Shown here piece after piece: positions 57,667-64,000 of a DNA stretch of 64,000 nt; position 1 is the first letter of the stretch; each line of letters starts with the position of its first letter. The DNA is taken from positions 1-64,000 of the forward strand of contig JAFVXY010000021.1 in NCBI GenBank assembly GCA_017500845.1, given 5' to 3'. The stretch comes from Clostridia bacterium. GTDB lineage: Bacteria > Bacillota > Clostridia > Christensenellales > Pumilibacteraceae. The notes below the pieces were generated by a model. The model was not told the DNA's origin. It saw nothing but the letters and a program-made list of their open reading frames with translations, and made no database searches. Both the position numbers and the translations under genes were made by a program.

Positions 57667-59001
57667 ATTTCCCTCGATTGCCTTGATTGCAATAGCACAT
57701 TCTACACGTTTTTTCATCAATTCGCACGTAATAGTGTACGGTACGTTTATGTCGCCGCAGAAATTAACCGAGTTTGCCGCACATCCGCCACTGCAATAAT
57801 ACTTAGCCCAGCACTTAAGGCATTCGGGCTTGGTGGTAAGATTTGCACAAGCAAATTTTTTGGGAAGCGTATCACTAAACTCACCCGTAAGAACACTGCC
57901 GATCTTAAAGTCCGGCTTTCCGTCAAACTGATGGCACGGATAAATACTACCGTCAGGCGATATGCAAAGGTATTCGTTACCCGCACCGCAACCTACAAGT
58001 CGCTTACTTTCACACGGGCCGCCCGAAATATCAATCATAAAGTGGAAAAAGTTAAACCACTTGTCCGTTTTTCGGCGCTCGATATATTCTTTTGCCAAAA
58101 TCTCGTACTGCTCTACCAGCTCAGGCACGTCACTCTCTTTTATAGCAAGTCTGTGCGTATCGGGAAGCACTACCGGCTCAAGCGAAATTTGATCAAAGCC
58201 GCAATCGTTAAGATAAAGCGCATCGGTTGCAAAATCCTTATTAAGTGCAGTAAAAGTGCCGCGAATATAATACTGACCGTCACCGCGCTTTGCCCTAAAA
58301 CGCAAAGCGTTTTGCAAAATCGTGTCAAAGGAATCCTCACCCCTTGCCGTCTTACGCACACAATTGTGAACATCTTTACGTCCGTCTATACTAAGGACTA
58401 CGTTGTACATTTCCTTATTAAAGAAATCTATATCGTCATCGCTGAGCATATATGCGTTGGTCGTAATGGTAAAGCGGAAGTTTTTGTTATGCTCCTTCTC
58501 TTTACTGCGTGCGTACGCCACGGTCGCCTTTACGACGTCCATATTAAGAAGCGGCTCTCCGCCAAAAAAGTCAACCTCGAGATTGCGCCTTGTGCCACTT
58601 TTGCTAATAAGAAAATCAATTGCCGCAAAAGCAACCTCCTTGCTCATATTCAGCCTTTCGGTGCTATAACTACCGCCATCGGCAAAGCAATATTCGCAAC
58701 GCAACGAGCAATTATGCGAAATATTAAGACAAAGAGCCTTAACTACCCCATTGTAGCAAGGCGGATTATGACTTGCCTCGGAAGTAAAAAGCAACCCACG
58801 GTCAATAAGCGACTGGAGTTCCTCATTTGCCTCTGCTACTTCCTCGGCAGAATAACAAGAAAAAGCCCCTTCGATTTTATTCAAAGGAGCTTTTATCTTT
58901 AAGTCAATCAATTCCTTTGTTAACTCGTCAATCTCGAAAACCGAACCACTTTCTACGTCAAGCGCAAAAAACCTGTTCAGGCATCTGAAAGTATGTACCA
59001 T
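57661..59001 (-). CDS. scfB: SCIFF peptide maturase (radical SAM/SPASM)
   Basis: Radical SAM enzyme that installs a thioether bond in the SCIFF peptide encoded just upstream. The 446-aa protein starts with a peptide-binding RRE-like region (residues 1-80). The radical SAM cluster motif is NCSLRCEYCF (Cys98, Cys102, Cys105), followed by VDFFGGEPLLN. A C-terminal SPASM region has many cysteines (including CHQF and CLKCWAKYYCSGGC). Five bases separate it from scfA. No strong ribosome binding site is seen, so coupling to scfA is likely. It occupies its usual place between yajC and secD. Confidence 0.96.
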   Translation of the reverse strand: MVHTFRCLNRFFALDVESGSVFEIDELTKELIDLKIKAPLNKIEGAFSCYSAEEVAEANEELQSLIDRGLLFTSEASHNPPCYNGVVKALCLNISHNCSLRCEYCFADGGSYSTERLNMSKEVAFAAIDFLISKSGTRRNLEVDFFGGEPLLNMDVVKATVAYARSKEKEHNKNFRFTITTNAYMLSDDDIDFFNKEMYNVVLSIDGRKDVHNCVRKTARGEDSFDTILQNALRFRAKRGDGQYYIRGTFTALNKDFATDALYLNDCGFDQISLEPVVLPDTHRLAIKESDVPELVEQYEILAKEYIERRKTDKWFNFFHFMIDISGGPCESKRLVGCGAGNEYLCISPDGSIYPCHQFDGKPDFKIGSVLTGEFSDTLPKKFACANLTTKPECLKCWAKYYCSGGCAANSVNFCGDINVPYTITCELMKKRVECAIAIKAIEGNL

Positions 59002-59006
59002 TTTTA

Positions 59007-59174
59007 TTATTTGCTTTCTTTAAAAATATTGTTGGTTTTCTTTTGTTCGCAAGACTGATTACCTACCGTGCAGCTGGTTTTGCAAGCCGACTGGCAGGAA
59101 GACTGGCACTCGCCACAGCCGGTGCCCTTATCACGGCAAATGGTGGACTCTGCAATAACTTTAATGTGTTTCAT
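59007..59174 (-). CDS. scfA: SCIFF ribosomal peptide precursor, seven-cysteine variant
   Basis: A 55-aa precursor of the 'six cysteines in forty-five' peptide family, conserved in Clostridia but of unknown function. The leader MKHIKVIAES precedes the core with Cys20, 23, 27, 31, 35 and 42 (GCGECQSSCQSACKTSC, then VGNQSC). An extra cysteine lies at position 13. By analogy with the thioether studied in Clostridium thermocellum (Cys to a Thr five residues on), Cys31 and Thr36 are the likely crosslink. A Lys-rich extension of about 13 residues follows the last cysteine. GGAGG lies 9 nt before the ATG; the upstream in-frame start would lie across that site. Confidence 0.95.
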   Translation of the reverse strand: MKHIKVIAESTICRDKGTGCGECQSSCQSACKTSCTVGNQSCEQKKTNNIFKESK

Positions 59175-59205
59175 ATAAAAATACCTCCGCATTGTTTATA
59201 AAATT

Positions 59206-59235
59206 ATTATAACAAAAAACATACCTTTAGCGCAA
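59206..59235 (-). promoter_or_regulatory. Promoter of scfA-scfB
   Basis: On the minus strand TTGCGC (59235-59230), an 18-nt spacer and TATAAT (59211-59206), about 32 nt before the scfA start. The -35 box is weak, but the -10 box is perfect. Confidence 0.68.
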
Positions 59236-59268
59236 GCATTTTGTCGTCACAAAACAAACTTTTTCGTA

Positions 59269-59655
59269 TTATTCGCTTTTTTTGCGGATGTTTACTGCAA
59301 TAATACCCGTAATAAGACCACTTACGCCGCAAAGCACCGCGTCATTCAAAAGAGTAATGTCAAACGCGAACACACCTGACAGCAGAGAGAACACAACCTC
59401 TGCCAGCAATGCATAAAGAATACCTACGATAAAGCCGCGAAGCCAGCCGCTATGCGGAAGCCTTAGGCAGAAAAGTCCCGCAAGCAAAATGCTTAAGCTT
59501 TTTATAACTTGATTGATAATAAGTATTGCGCTATCGGCAATATTGAACATTTTGATAGCAAACGCCGCGATGACAACAAGCAAAAGCGAAATAATAATCG
59601 CAACGAAAATCGTAATAAGCGTTTCAAAAAAGTAGTTACCCTTTCCCTTTGGCAT
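59269..59655 (-). CDS. TIGR04086-family membrane protein
   Basis: A 128-aa protein with four predicted membrane helices (about residues 10-36, 43-62, 69-92, 100-121) and short charged ends (MPKGKGNY and NIRKKSE). Its size, four-helix pattern and place between yajC and scfA fit the TIGR04086 family, which is found in this neighbourhood in Clostridia and has no known function. GGAGGAATTTTTTT precedes the ATG; the start region closely resembles that of scfA. Confidence 0.82.
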   Translation of the reverse strand: MPKGKGNYFFETLITIFVAIIISLLLVVIAAFAIKMFNIADSAILIINQVIKSLSILLAGLFCLRLPHSGWLRGFIVGILYALLAEVVFSLLSGVFAFDITLLNDAVLCGVSGLITGIIAVNIRKKSE

Positions 59656-59735
59656 AAAAAAATTCCTCCGCATTTTATGGACACTTGACCGTCCACGTTA
59701 TTCTATGCGAAGGAATAGTCGTTTAGAATAATAAA

Positions 59736-60221
59736 CTAATCGTTTAATTTTGCTTTTACGTCTTGGGTAGAAGCTTCTTCTGCCTCATCGGGAGTGACCT
59801 CCTCCAACGCAAGCTCGTTTTGATTTTCACCCTTGCCCGTCTTCGCGGCTTCACGCTGCGCTTTTTCTTTAGCGAGCTGTTCTTGACGTTGCTTAACCTT
59901 GGTATAGTTAAGTCGAAGCGCCTGAATGATAAGGGTCATGGTCGTCTTATTTTCGCCCTCACCCGTCTCGATAACCATAAGCTTCTCGCCAGACTCGTGA
60001 GTTTTAACCTCAACAACAACGCCCATAATGCCACCCGCAGTCAAGACCTCATCGCCAACAGAAAGCTTTTCGAACGTTTCGTTAACTTCCTTTTGCTGCT
60101 TACGTCTGGTAAATATCGGCATAACGAACATAACCAAAATAATAACAGCAAAAAGAATAATCAACATAATGGGGTTTGTACCCGATTCCGCCCCAAGAAG
60201 CATCATATTTGCTAAATTCAT
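59736..60221 (-). CDS. yajC: Preprotein translocase accessory subunit YajC
   Basis: A small partner of SecDF. The 161-aa protein has one N-terminal helix (about residues 20-37, MLIILFAVIILVMFVMPI), the RRKQQKE turn and the beta domain with LSVGDEVLTAGGIMGVVVEV. An unusually long charged tail of about 60 residues, rich in Glu, Gln, Lys and Ala, follows. The ATG at 60221 is fixed by GGAGGA 5 nt upstream. A possible promoter (TTGTAA, 17 nt, TAAACT) lies upstream but is weak. Confidence 0.93.
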   Translation of the reverse strand: MNLANMMLLGAESGTNPIMLIILFAVIILVMFVMPIFTRRKQQKEVNETFEKLSVGDEVLTAGGIMGVVVEVKTHESGEKLMVIETGEGENKTTMTLIIQALRLNYTKVKQRQEQLAKEKAQREAAKTGKGENQNELALEEVTPDEAEEASTQDVKAKLND

Positions 60222-60346
60222 AATGTCCTCCAAATAAACTTTTGTATAAGTTTATCACAAGCTGAAAAAAATTACAACTATATTGTCAACCTTTTAGAAT
60301 AAATATTAGATGAAATCTACTTTTTTGGCAAAATTGTACAGATTTT

Positions 60347-61096
60347 TTATTGATTTAAGCAGGTTACGCTTGCTTCATTTTGCTTCATACCAAAAATTTT
60401 TGTTATAAGATCGACCGCCAATTCGTTGTCGAAGCTTTTGTTTACGGCAATAGACAGCGGCGCGTAGTCTATAAGCGAATAAATTATTTCGTTTATGTCG
60501 GTGCTGACAAACAATTTTTTACGCGTTTTCTCGTCTGTTATTATATAGTCGCCGTTTTTCTTGGACAAAACGATGTTTTCAACTCTCGCCTCGATGCTCG
60601 AAAACAAAAACTTGATAAGCTCATAAAAGGTTTCGCTATCGGTAAGGTATATCGCGTTTTCTTTGGTTAGGTTAATAATTTCGCGCCAACGTTCCTTTAG
60701 CAATCCAAGCCTAAACCTATACACGCCGTCAAGAGCCATACCGTTATTTATTTGCACACAGCTTTTGAGAACAGCTTCTTCGCTACTGCGGTCAAACTGC
60801 GTAAGTGCATGCAAAAGAATGTTGTAGCTCACTTTATCCAAGGGGAGCTTGAGATTGTCCGACAAATATTCATACTTGCAATAAAATCCAAGCGCCTCAA
60901 TAATGCTGTCCGAAATAACCTCTAAAATTTTTAGTCTACTTCCCGACTCGCTGGCCACAGCAACCTGATACCGATTTCCAAGCCTAGCCATAGCTACAAC
61001 ACAATCATCGTCTAACTTGCCTTCAAGCGAAGTCCTTATTGCATCAGCCCACTTCTCTCTCGAGCCGTCCACACCAAACAAAAATTGAAACATCAT
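60347..61096 (-). CDS. Putative YtxC-like sporulation protein
   Basis: A protein of about 249 aa with no catalytic motif. The C-terminal half has the pattern FRLGLLKERWREIINLT, then a helix with DSETFYELIKFLFSSIEARV, and then a short strand region before a charged segment. This resembles the YtxC-like sporulation family, a recognition by pattern only. The start is uncertain: ATG at 61096 or TTG at 61141, and neither has a clear ribosome binding site. It is divergent from the tRNA block and upstream of yajC. Confidence 0.55.
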   Translation of the reverse strand: MMFQFLFGVDGSREKWADAIRTSLEGKLDDDCVVAMARLGNRYQVAVASESGSRLKILEVISDSIIEALGFYCKYEYLSDNLKLPLDKVSYNILLHALTQFDRSSEEAVLKSCVQINNGMALDGVYRFRLGLLKERWREIINLTKENAIYLTDSETFYELIKFLFSSIEARVENIVLSKKNGDYIITDEKTRKKLFVSTDINEIIYSLIDYAPLSIAVNKSFDNELAVDLITKIFGMKQNEASVTCLNQ

Positions 61097-61195
61097 TAAT
61101 ATTGTATGCAATAGAATTTTTTTATTTCGATTTTTTATCAATTCTCAACCATAAAAAAATTTCTAAAAAATTTTTCGTAAAGCACGTATTTTTCC

Positions 61196-61224
61196 TTGCT
61201 TTTTAAAATAATATTTGATATAGT
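61196..61224 (+). promoter_or_regulatory. Promoter of the tRNA block
   Basis: On the plus strand TTGCTT (61196-61201), a 17-nt spacer and TATAGT (61219-61224), 21 nt before tRNA-Val. Confidence 0.72.
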
Positions 61225-61245
61225 ATACAAGCGTGGTCGTCACGT

Positions 61246-61321
61246 GGGAGCTTAGCTCAGCTGGGAGAGCATCTGCCTTACAAGCAGAGGGTCATAGGTT
61301 CGATCCCTATAGCTCCCACCA
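61246..61321 (+). tRNA. tRNA-Val (TAC)
   Basis: The 76-nt gene folds as a cloverleaf. The acceptor GGGAGCT pairs with AGCTCCC, the D arm has AGCTCAGCTGGGAGAGC, the anticodon loop CTTACAA gives TAC (valine), and the T arm has GGTTCGATCCC. The discriminator is A and the CCA end is encoded. Confidence 0.97.
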
Positions 61322-61330
61322 CAAAAATTC

Positions 61331-61346
61331 GGATACTGCTGTATCC
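61331..61346 (+). terminator. Hairpin between tRNA-Val and tRNA-Cys
   Basis: GGATAC and GTATCC form a perfect 6-bp stem with a 4-nt loop, followed by AATTTTTTT. It looks like a terminator within the tRNA block, so tRNA-Cys and tRNA-Leu may rely on partial read-through. Confidence 0.6.
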
Positions 61347-61367
61347 AATTTTTTTAGGCGGAAATGA

Positions 61368-61441
61368 GGTACCATAGCCAAGTGGTAAGGCAGAGGCCTG
61401 CAAAGCCTTCACCCCCAGTTCAAATCTGGGTGGTACCTCCA
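61368..61441 (+). tRNA. tRNA-Cys (GCA)
   Basis: The 74-nt gene has acceptor GGTACCA pairing with TGGTACC, discriminator T as usual for tRNA-Cys, and an encoded CCA. The anticodon loop CTGCAAA gives GCA. Confidence 0.96.
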
Positions 61442-61464
61442 TTTTCCACGTATGAGCCATACAT

Positions 61465-61551
61465 GCCGCTGTGGCGAAATCGGCAGACGCAAAGGACTTA
61501 AAATCCTTCGGAGGAAACTCCGTACCGGTTCAAGTCCGGTCAGCGGCACCA
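61465..61551 (+). tRNA. tRNA-Leu (TAA)
   Basis: The 87-nt class II tRNA has acceptor GCCGCTG pairing with CAGCGGC, anticodon loop CTTAAAA giving TAA, a long variable arm (CGGAGGAAACTCCG), discriminator A and encoded CCA. Its 3' part is duplicated downstream. Confidence 0.97.
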
Positions 61552-61572
61552 ACTGTTATAAAGATTGATAAA

Positions 61573-61595
61573 GAGGTACTAATGCCTCTTTTTTT
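61573..61595 (+). terminator. Terminator of the tRNA block
   Basis: GAGGTA and TGCCTC form a 6-bp stem with one G-U and a CTAA loop, followed by seven T. Confidence 0.82.
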
Positions 61596-61598
61596 GTT

Positions 61599-61680
61599 AC
61601 TTATAGCCCGCCTCTTTCGCCACAAAGGCGAAATACTCCGCTTACGCTCCGTGGTGTTCGGGCGTTCCGCCCTCGACTAG
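61599..61680. other. GC-rich hairpin segment between the tRNA-Leu copies
   Basis: No gene is seen here. The segment holds two clean hairpins: TTTCGCC-ACAAA-GGCGAAA (61615-61633) and GGGCG-TTC-CGCCC (61660-61672). Its base composition is richer in G and C than its surroundings. It could be a dispersed repeat unit or the remnant of an element that had inserted at the tRNA. An apparent plus-strand reading frame across tRNA-Leu and this segment is not coding. Confidence 0.6.
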
Positions 61681-61749
61681 CGGCAACGCAAAGGACTTAA
61701 AATCTAACCGAAAGGAAACTCCGTACCGTCAGTCCGGTCAGCGGCACCA
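61681..61749 (+). pseudogene. Truncated tRNA-Leu copy
   Basis: Begins at CGGCAACGCAAAGGACTTAA and keeps the anticodon 5' arm, a damaged variable arm, part of the T arm and the intact 3' acceptor strand with CCA. The 5' acceptor strand and most of the D arm are missing, and the anticodon stem partner is altered (AAAATCTAACC in place of AAAATCCTTCG). It cannot fold as a tRNA. Confidence 0.9.
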
Positions 61750-61770
61750 ACTGTTATAAAGATTGATTAA

Positions 61771-61792
61771 GAGGTACTAATGCCTCTTTTTT
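61771..61792 (+). terminator. Second copy of the tRNA-Leu terminator
   Basis: Identical stem to the first copy (GAGGTA with TGCCTC, CTAA loop), followed by six T. Confidence 0.75.
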
Positions 61793-61820
61793 GTGTCTGC
61801 CTGTTTTATACAATAAAAGC

Positions 61821-61844
61821 GGTGTTATGAAAAACTTTAACACC
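61821..61844 (-). terminator. Terminator of the tag-ywaF-yhhN unit
   Basis: GGTGTTA and TAACACC form a perfect 7-bp stem, extended by AAAG/CTTT beyond a mismatch, followed by GCTTTTATT on the minus strand. The bases from 61845 to 61919 hold nothing else I can identify. Confidence 0.75.
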
Positions 61845-61919
61845 ACTTTAAATTATTACTTGTCTTAGCTTTCAACTAAAACTAAAAATTTATATAATTT
61901 CCTATCTGCCAGTAGACAC

Positions 61920-62621
61920 TTAATTTTTTAGTCCATAATTTTTTATCGGAATGTTAAGAGCAATCATTACTTGCGATGGGGCGTAGAAAAACCAAATAAA
62001 GTTGAAATCAGCAAACACTATTTTGTACAATAATGACGTCGTTGGGATATCTAAGTACACGCCCGCGGCGCTTGAAAATCCCACAAAAAGATCGCACATA
62101 ATAAATAAGCACAAGCCAATAGCAAAAAGCAAGCCGGATTTACCCAGAAGAAAAGCAAAAATAATGCTTGCGGCAAGGTTTACAATATAATATACCGACA
62201 AAACGCTTACGAGGTCGATTTTATCTCCAAGAACCAACGCCGCAACAATCTCCACAACTACAACCGTGGCAATTCTTGTAATAAGACCGGCAATACGTAC
62301 TTTGCGATTGCGCTCTACAAAAAATAAATACGCCGCGTAACAGGTTTGCGCACACGAAAAAGCCACCATTCCTAAGCTTTGATCTGTAGGCTGCGAAAGC
62401 ACAAGAAAATAGTCAGCAATTACAGTAAACGCAAGGCCTGCATTTATCAGCGCAGAATTTTTGCGAAACGACATAAAAGCAAGCGCAAATAAACAGTTTA
62501 GTACAATAAACGAAAAAGCGATTTCATTAAAGTATCCGCGTGAATCAAACAGCATAAAATAATATAAAGCCGCTTGAATTGCTAAAAATATCGCACAAGG
62601 AATAGCAATTTTCTTATTCAT
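61920..62621 (-). CDS. YhhN/TMEM86-like membrane protein (possible lysoplasmalogenase)
   Basis: A 233-aa protein with about eight membrane helices. The spacing of two membrane aspartates and their surroundings fits the YhhN/TMEM86 family. Asp70 lies in AGLAFTVIADYFLVL, followed by a helix ending CYAAYLFF. Asp177 lies in GLCLFIMCDLFVGF, and the last helix has FYAPSQVMIALN. Studied members cleave the vinyl-ether bond of lysoplasmalogens. This is pattern recognition without alignment. The ATG at 62621 overlaps the ywaF stop as ATGAATAA, so the two are coupled. Confidence 0.6.
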   Translation of the reverse strand: MNKKIAIPCAIFLAIQAALYYFMLFDSRGYFNEIAFSFIVLNCLFALAFMSFRKNSALINAGLAFTVIADYFLVLSQPTDQSLGMVAFSCAQTCYAAYLFFVERNRKVRIAGLITRIATVVVVEIVAALVLGDKIDLVSVLSVYYIVNLAASIIFAFLLGKSGLLFAIGLCLFIMCDLFVGFSSAAGVYLDIPTTSLLYKIVFADFNFIWFFYAPSQVMIALNIPIKNYGLKN

Positions 62622-63474
62622 TGCTTTCCGTAGCCGCTTTTGCACCCTTAATCTTGCCATACAACATTTTAAGTCCATACGCTACTCTCATAACAATTGC
62701 AGCTGCTATCGAAAAACCAATTATGTACAAAAGCAAGAATACCACATATGGCACCTTAGGATAAATTGCGCTAAGCACAGGAAGAGTGCAATCAAACTTC
62801 CAGCTGATATAGAACATATTAAAGGTTTCGTCAGTAAACGTTGGAACAACTGCATTTAGCATTTGCGCCACACATATAAGCACGAGGAACACTGCTGCTC
62901 CTTTTAGGAAAAACTTAACACCCAGCTTATCCTTGTTACGAATAAGAAAAAGTACACCAAGAACAATCTGCAAGCCGTGGTGAACCATAGTTTGAATGTT
63001 TATTCCAATGGTTTCCACATACACATCTCCGGGATAGACAAAAACAGCTGCTCCCGCAAAGAAAGAATACGTTGCAAGAAAAGCCATTGCTCCGTCGCGC
63101 ACATGTCCGTCTTTGCATAAGAACACAAGTGGTAGCACATATAGTTGCATAGAGCATAGCTGAAACGGAAATGCGTACCATTGATAATCCCACGTTGCCA
63201 CACTTCCGTCCCACTCAAAGGTGTAAATAAGCTGCTTATAAAATTCGAACAAGAAGACCACCGCCCAAAGCGATGCAACAATTATGCGGAAGCTTTTGTC
63301 GCTTGCTTTAGAAAAATAACGCCCTATAAGTATGGTGCCTACCAGCATCAGTATTAAACATGCAATATGAAAAATTCCATAAAGCTTAGGCGTTGTCATT
63401 GTTCCCGACAAAGCATGTAAAAATTTTTCGAATGCATTCATTGTTCCTATTGCTTTTTCAATTAAGTGTATCAT
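62614..63474 (-). CDS. YwaF/TMEM164-family membrane protein (TIGR02206-type)
   Basis: A 286-aa protein with about seven membrane helices. The conserved features I recognise are W-x-x-x-PFQLCSMQLYVLPL with Cys107 and the later MVHHGLQIVLG with His165-His166, which fit the YwaF/TIGR02206 family. A eukaryotic relative, TMEM164, has been described as an acyltransferase of ether phospholipids; that activity is not shown for bacterial members. GGGAG precedes the ATG. It lies 30 nt after tag and is coupled to the YhhN-like gene. Confidence 0.68.
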   Translation of the reverse strand: MIHLIEKAIGTMNAFEKFLHALSGTMTTPKLYGIFHIACLILMLVGTILIGRYFSKASDKSFRIIVASLWAVVFLFEFYKQLIYTFEWDGSVATWDYQWYAFPFQLCSMQLYVLPLVFLCKDGHVRDGAMAFLATYSFFAGAAVFVYPGDVYVETIGINIQTMVHHGLQIVLGVLFLIRNKDKLGVKFFLKGAAVFLVLICVAQMLNAVVPTFTDETFNMFYISWKFDCTLPVLSAIYPKVPYVVFLLLYIIGFSIAAAIVMRVAYGLKMLYGKIKGAKAATESNE

Positions 63475-63504
63475 AGATATCTCCCTTTCACTTAACTTTC
63501 GTTT

Positions 63505-64000
63505 CTACATTACATCTTCTTTTTGATAGCAAACGCAGTCTTTGGAATGGGCATTTATTACCCCCATAGCCTGTAAAAATGAATAAATTATGGTTGAACC
63601 TACAAAGGTCATTCCGCGCTTTGTTAGATCCTTGGAAATTTTGTCGGATAGCGGCGAGGTCGTTCTTACAGTAAAATCCTCATAAACAACTTTTCCACCG
63701 GTAAACAACCAAATATAGGCATCAAATGAGCCAAATTCCGCTTGTATCGCCTTATAGACACCGCTGTTTTTTATGGCGGCATCTATTTTGCGGCGGTTAC
63801 GGATTATACCTACGTTTGAAAGTAATTCTTGCTTTTTTACTTCGTCATAAGCAACAACCTTATCAATATCGAAGCCGTCAAAAGCGGCTCGAAAATTTTC
63901 GCGCTTATTTAGTATACACTCCCACGAAAGTCCTGCTTGAAAGGACTCGAGAATCAAAAGCTCATAAAGCTTTTTATCGTCGTGAAGCGGCTTGCCCCAT
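63505..64000 (-). CDS. tag: DNA-3-methyladenine glycosylase I (5' end beyond window)
   Basis: Removes 3-methyladenine from alkylated DNA. About 165 codons are visible; the frame is open to the right edge, where WGKPLHDDKKLYELLILES is read, so the start and the first zinc ligands lie outside. Visible family features are LESFQAGLSW with the catalytic Glu, IIRNRRKI, KDLTKRGMTFVGSTIIYSF, and the C-terminal zinc ligands His and Cys in AHSKDC. It ends 30 nt before ywaF with no terminator seen, so the three genes probably form one unit. Confidence 0.93.
   Translation of the reverse strand, partial: WGKPLHDDKKLYELLILESFQAGLSWECILNKRENFRAAFDGFDIDKVVAYDEVKKQELLSNVGIIRNRRKIDAAIKNSGVYKAIQAEFGSFDAYIWLFTGGKVVYEDFTVRTTSPLSDKISKDLTKRGMTFVGSTIIYSFLQAMGVINAHSKDCVCYQKEDVM

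Larger units (their letters stand above)
61481..61794 (+). repeat. Direct duplication of the tRNA-Leu 3' region
   Basis: The segment from the D-loop of tRNA-Leu through its terminator (61481-61597) recurs at 61681-61794. The tail starting ACTGTTATAAAGATTGAT is nearly identical in both. Differences are concentrated in the variable arm and T-arm of the tRNA part, with a few indels. The copies flank 81 bp of unlike, GC-richer DNA. Confidence 0.88.

Noticed and set aside
61100..61110. GCATACAATA, a sporulation-sigma-like -10 box, before the ytxC-like gene
   Set aside because: No suitable -35 box lies upstream and the box touches the putative ATG, leaving no leader.
61278..61460. A minus-strand open frame of 60 codons across tRNA-Val and tRNA-Cys
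   Set aside because: It is the familiar antisense translation of tRNA genes (PPRFELGVKALQASALPL), often misannotated as a protein.
61471..61680. A plus-strand open frame of 69 codons starting in tRNA-Leu
   Set aside because: Its first third is a translation of the tRNA itself and the rest crosses a terminator and the hairpin segment. There is no ribosome binding site.

Overview
The window looks like a chromosomal segment of a low-GC Gram-positive bacterium of the class Clostridia (Bacillota), probably an uncultured gut-type lineage. The evidence is a SCIFF peptide with its radical SAM maturase, a T-box leader before thrS, an L20-type leader before infC, the sporulation-family genes yqfC, yqfD, ylxY and a ytxC-like gene, Firmicutes-type gene neighbourhoods, and strong GGAGG ribosome binding sites with TTGACA/TATAAT promoters. 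No finer placement is attempted. Almost every protein gene lies on the minus strand, so transcription runs from right to left. The only exceptions are rqcH and a block of three tRNA genes.

From left to right the conserved blocks are: tgt-queA-ruvBAC-radC-like-yebC (tRNA queuosine, recombination); a SpoU methyltransferase, then rplT-rpmI-infC with an attenuator leader and an ATT start codon; thrS under a T-box; tig-clpP-clpX facing the divergent rqcH (protein folding, ClpXP degradation and ribosome rescue side by side); ftsY-smc-SDR-rnc-plsX-rpmF; galU, zinc-ribbon protein, nif3, trmK, rpoD, dnaG, dgt and ppdK; recO-yqzL-era-ybeY-pgpH-phoH-yqfD-yqfC; a monocistronic small membrane protein; rluD-lspA-sepF-yggS; pepP; a dUTPase-like gene, an M16 peptidase and ylxY; pnp-rpsO; hemZ, an MBL hydrolase, rel and recJ; and secF-secD, scfB-scfA (SCIFF), a TIGR04086 membrane protein and yajC. 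These are joined end to end with very short or overlapping junctions; four are 8-nt start/stop overlaps of the ATGAATAA type and several are ATGA overlaps.

The right-hand 4 kb is less standard. A ytxC-like gene is followed by plus-strand tRNA-Val, tRNA-Cys and tRNA-Leu. The 3' part of tRNA-Leu and its terminator are duplicated downstream, with an 81-bp GC-rich hairpin segment between the copies. A minus-strand operon then holds tag (cut by the window edge), a YwaF/TMEM164-family membrane protein and a YhhN/TMEM86-like membrane protein. The last two are translationally coupled and may act together on ether lipids.

Most of the window is well-known housekeeping DNA. The points most worth a second look are the YwaF-YhhN pair, the SCIFF unit (seven cysteines, its own promoter and terminator inside the sec cluster), the tRNA-Leu duplication scar, the PgpH homologue without its extracellular domain, and RqcH carrying Glu-Arg at the position of the Asp-Arg motif.
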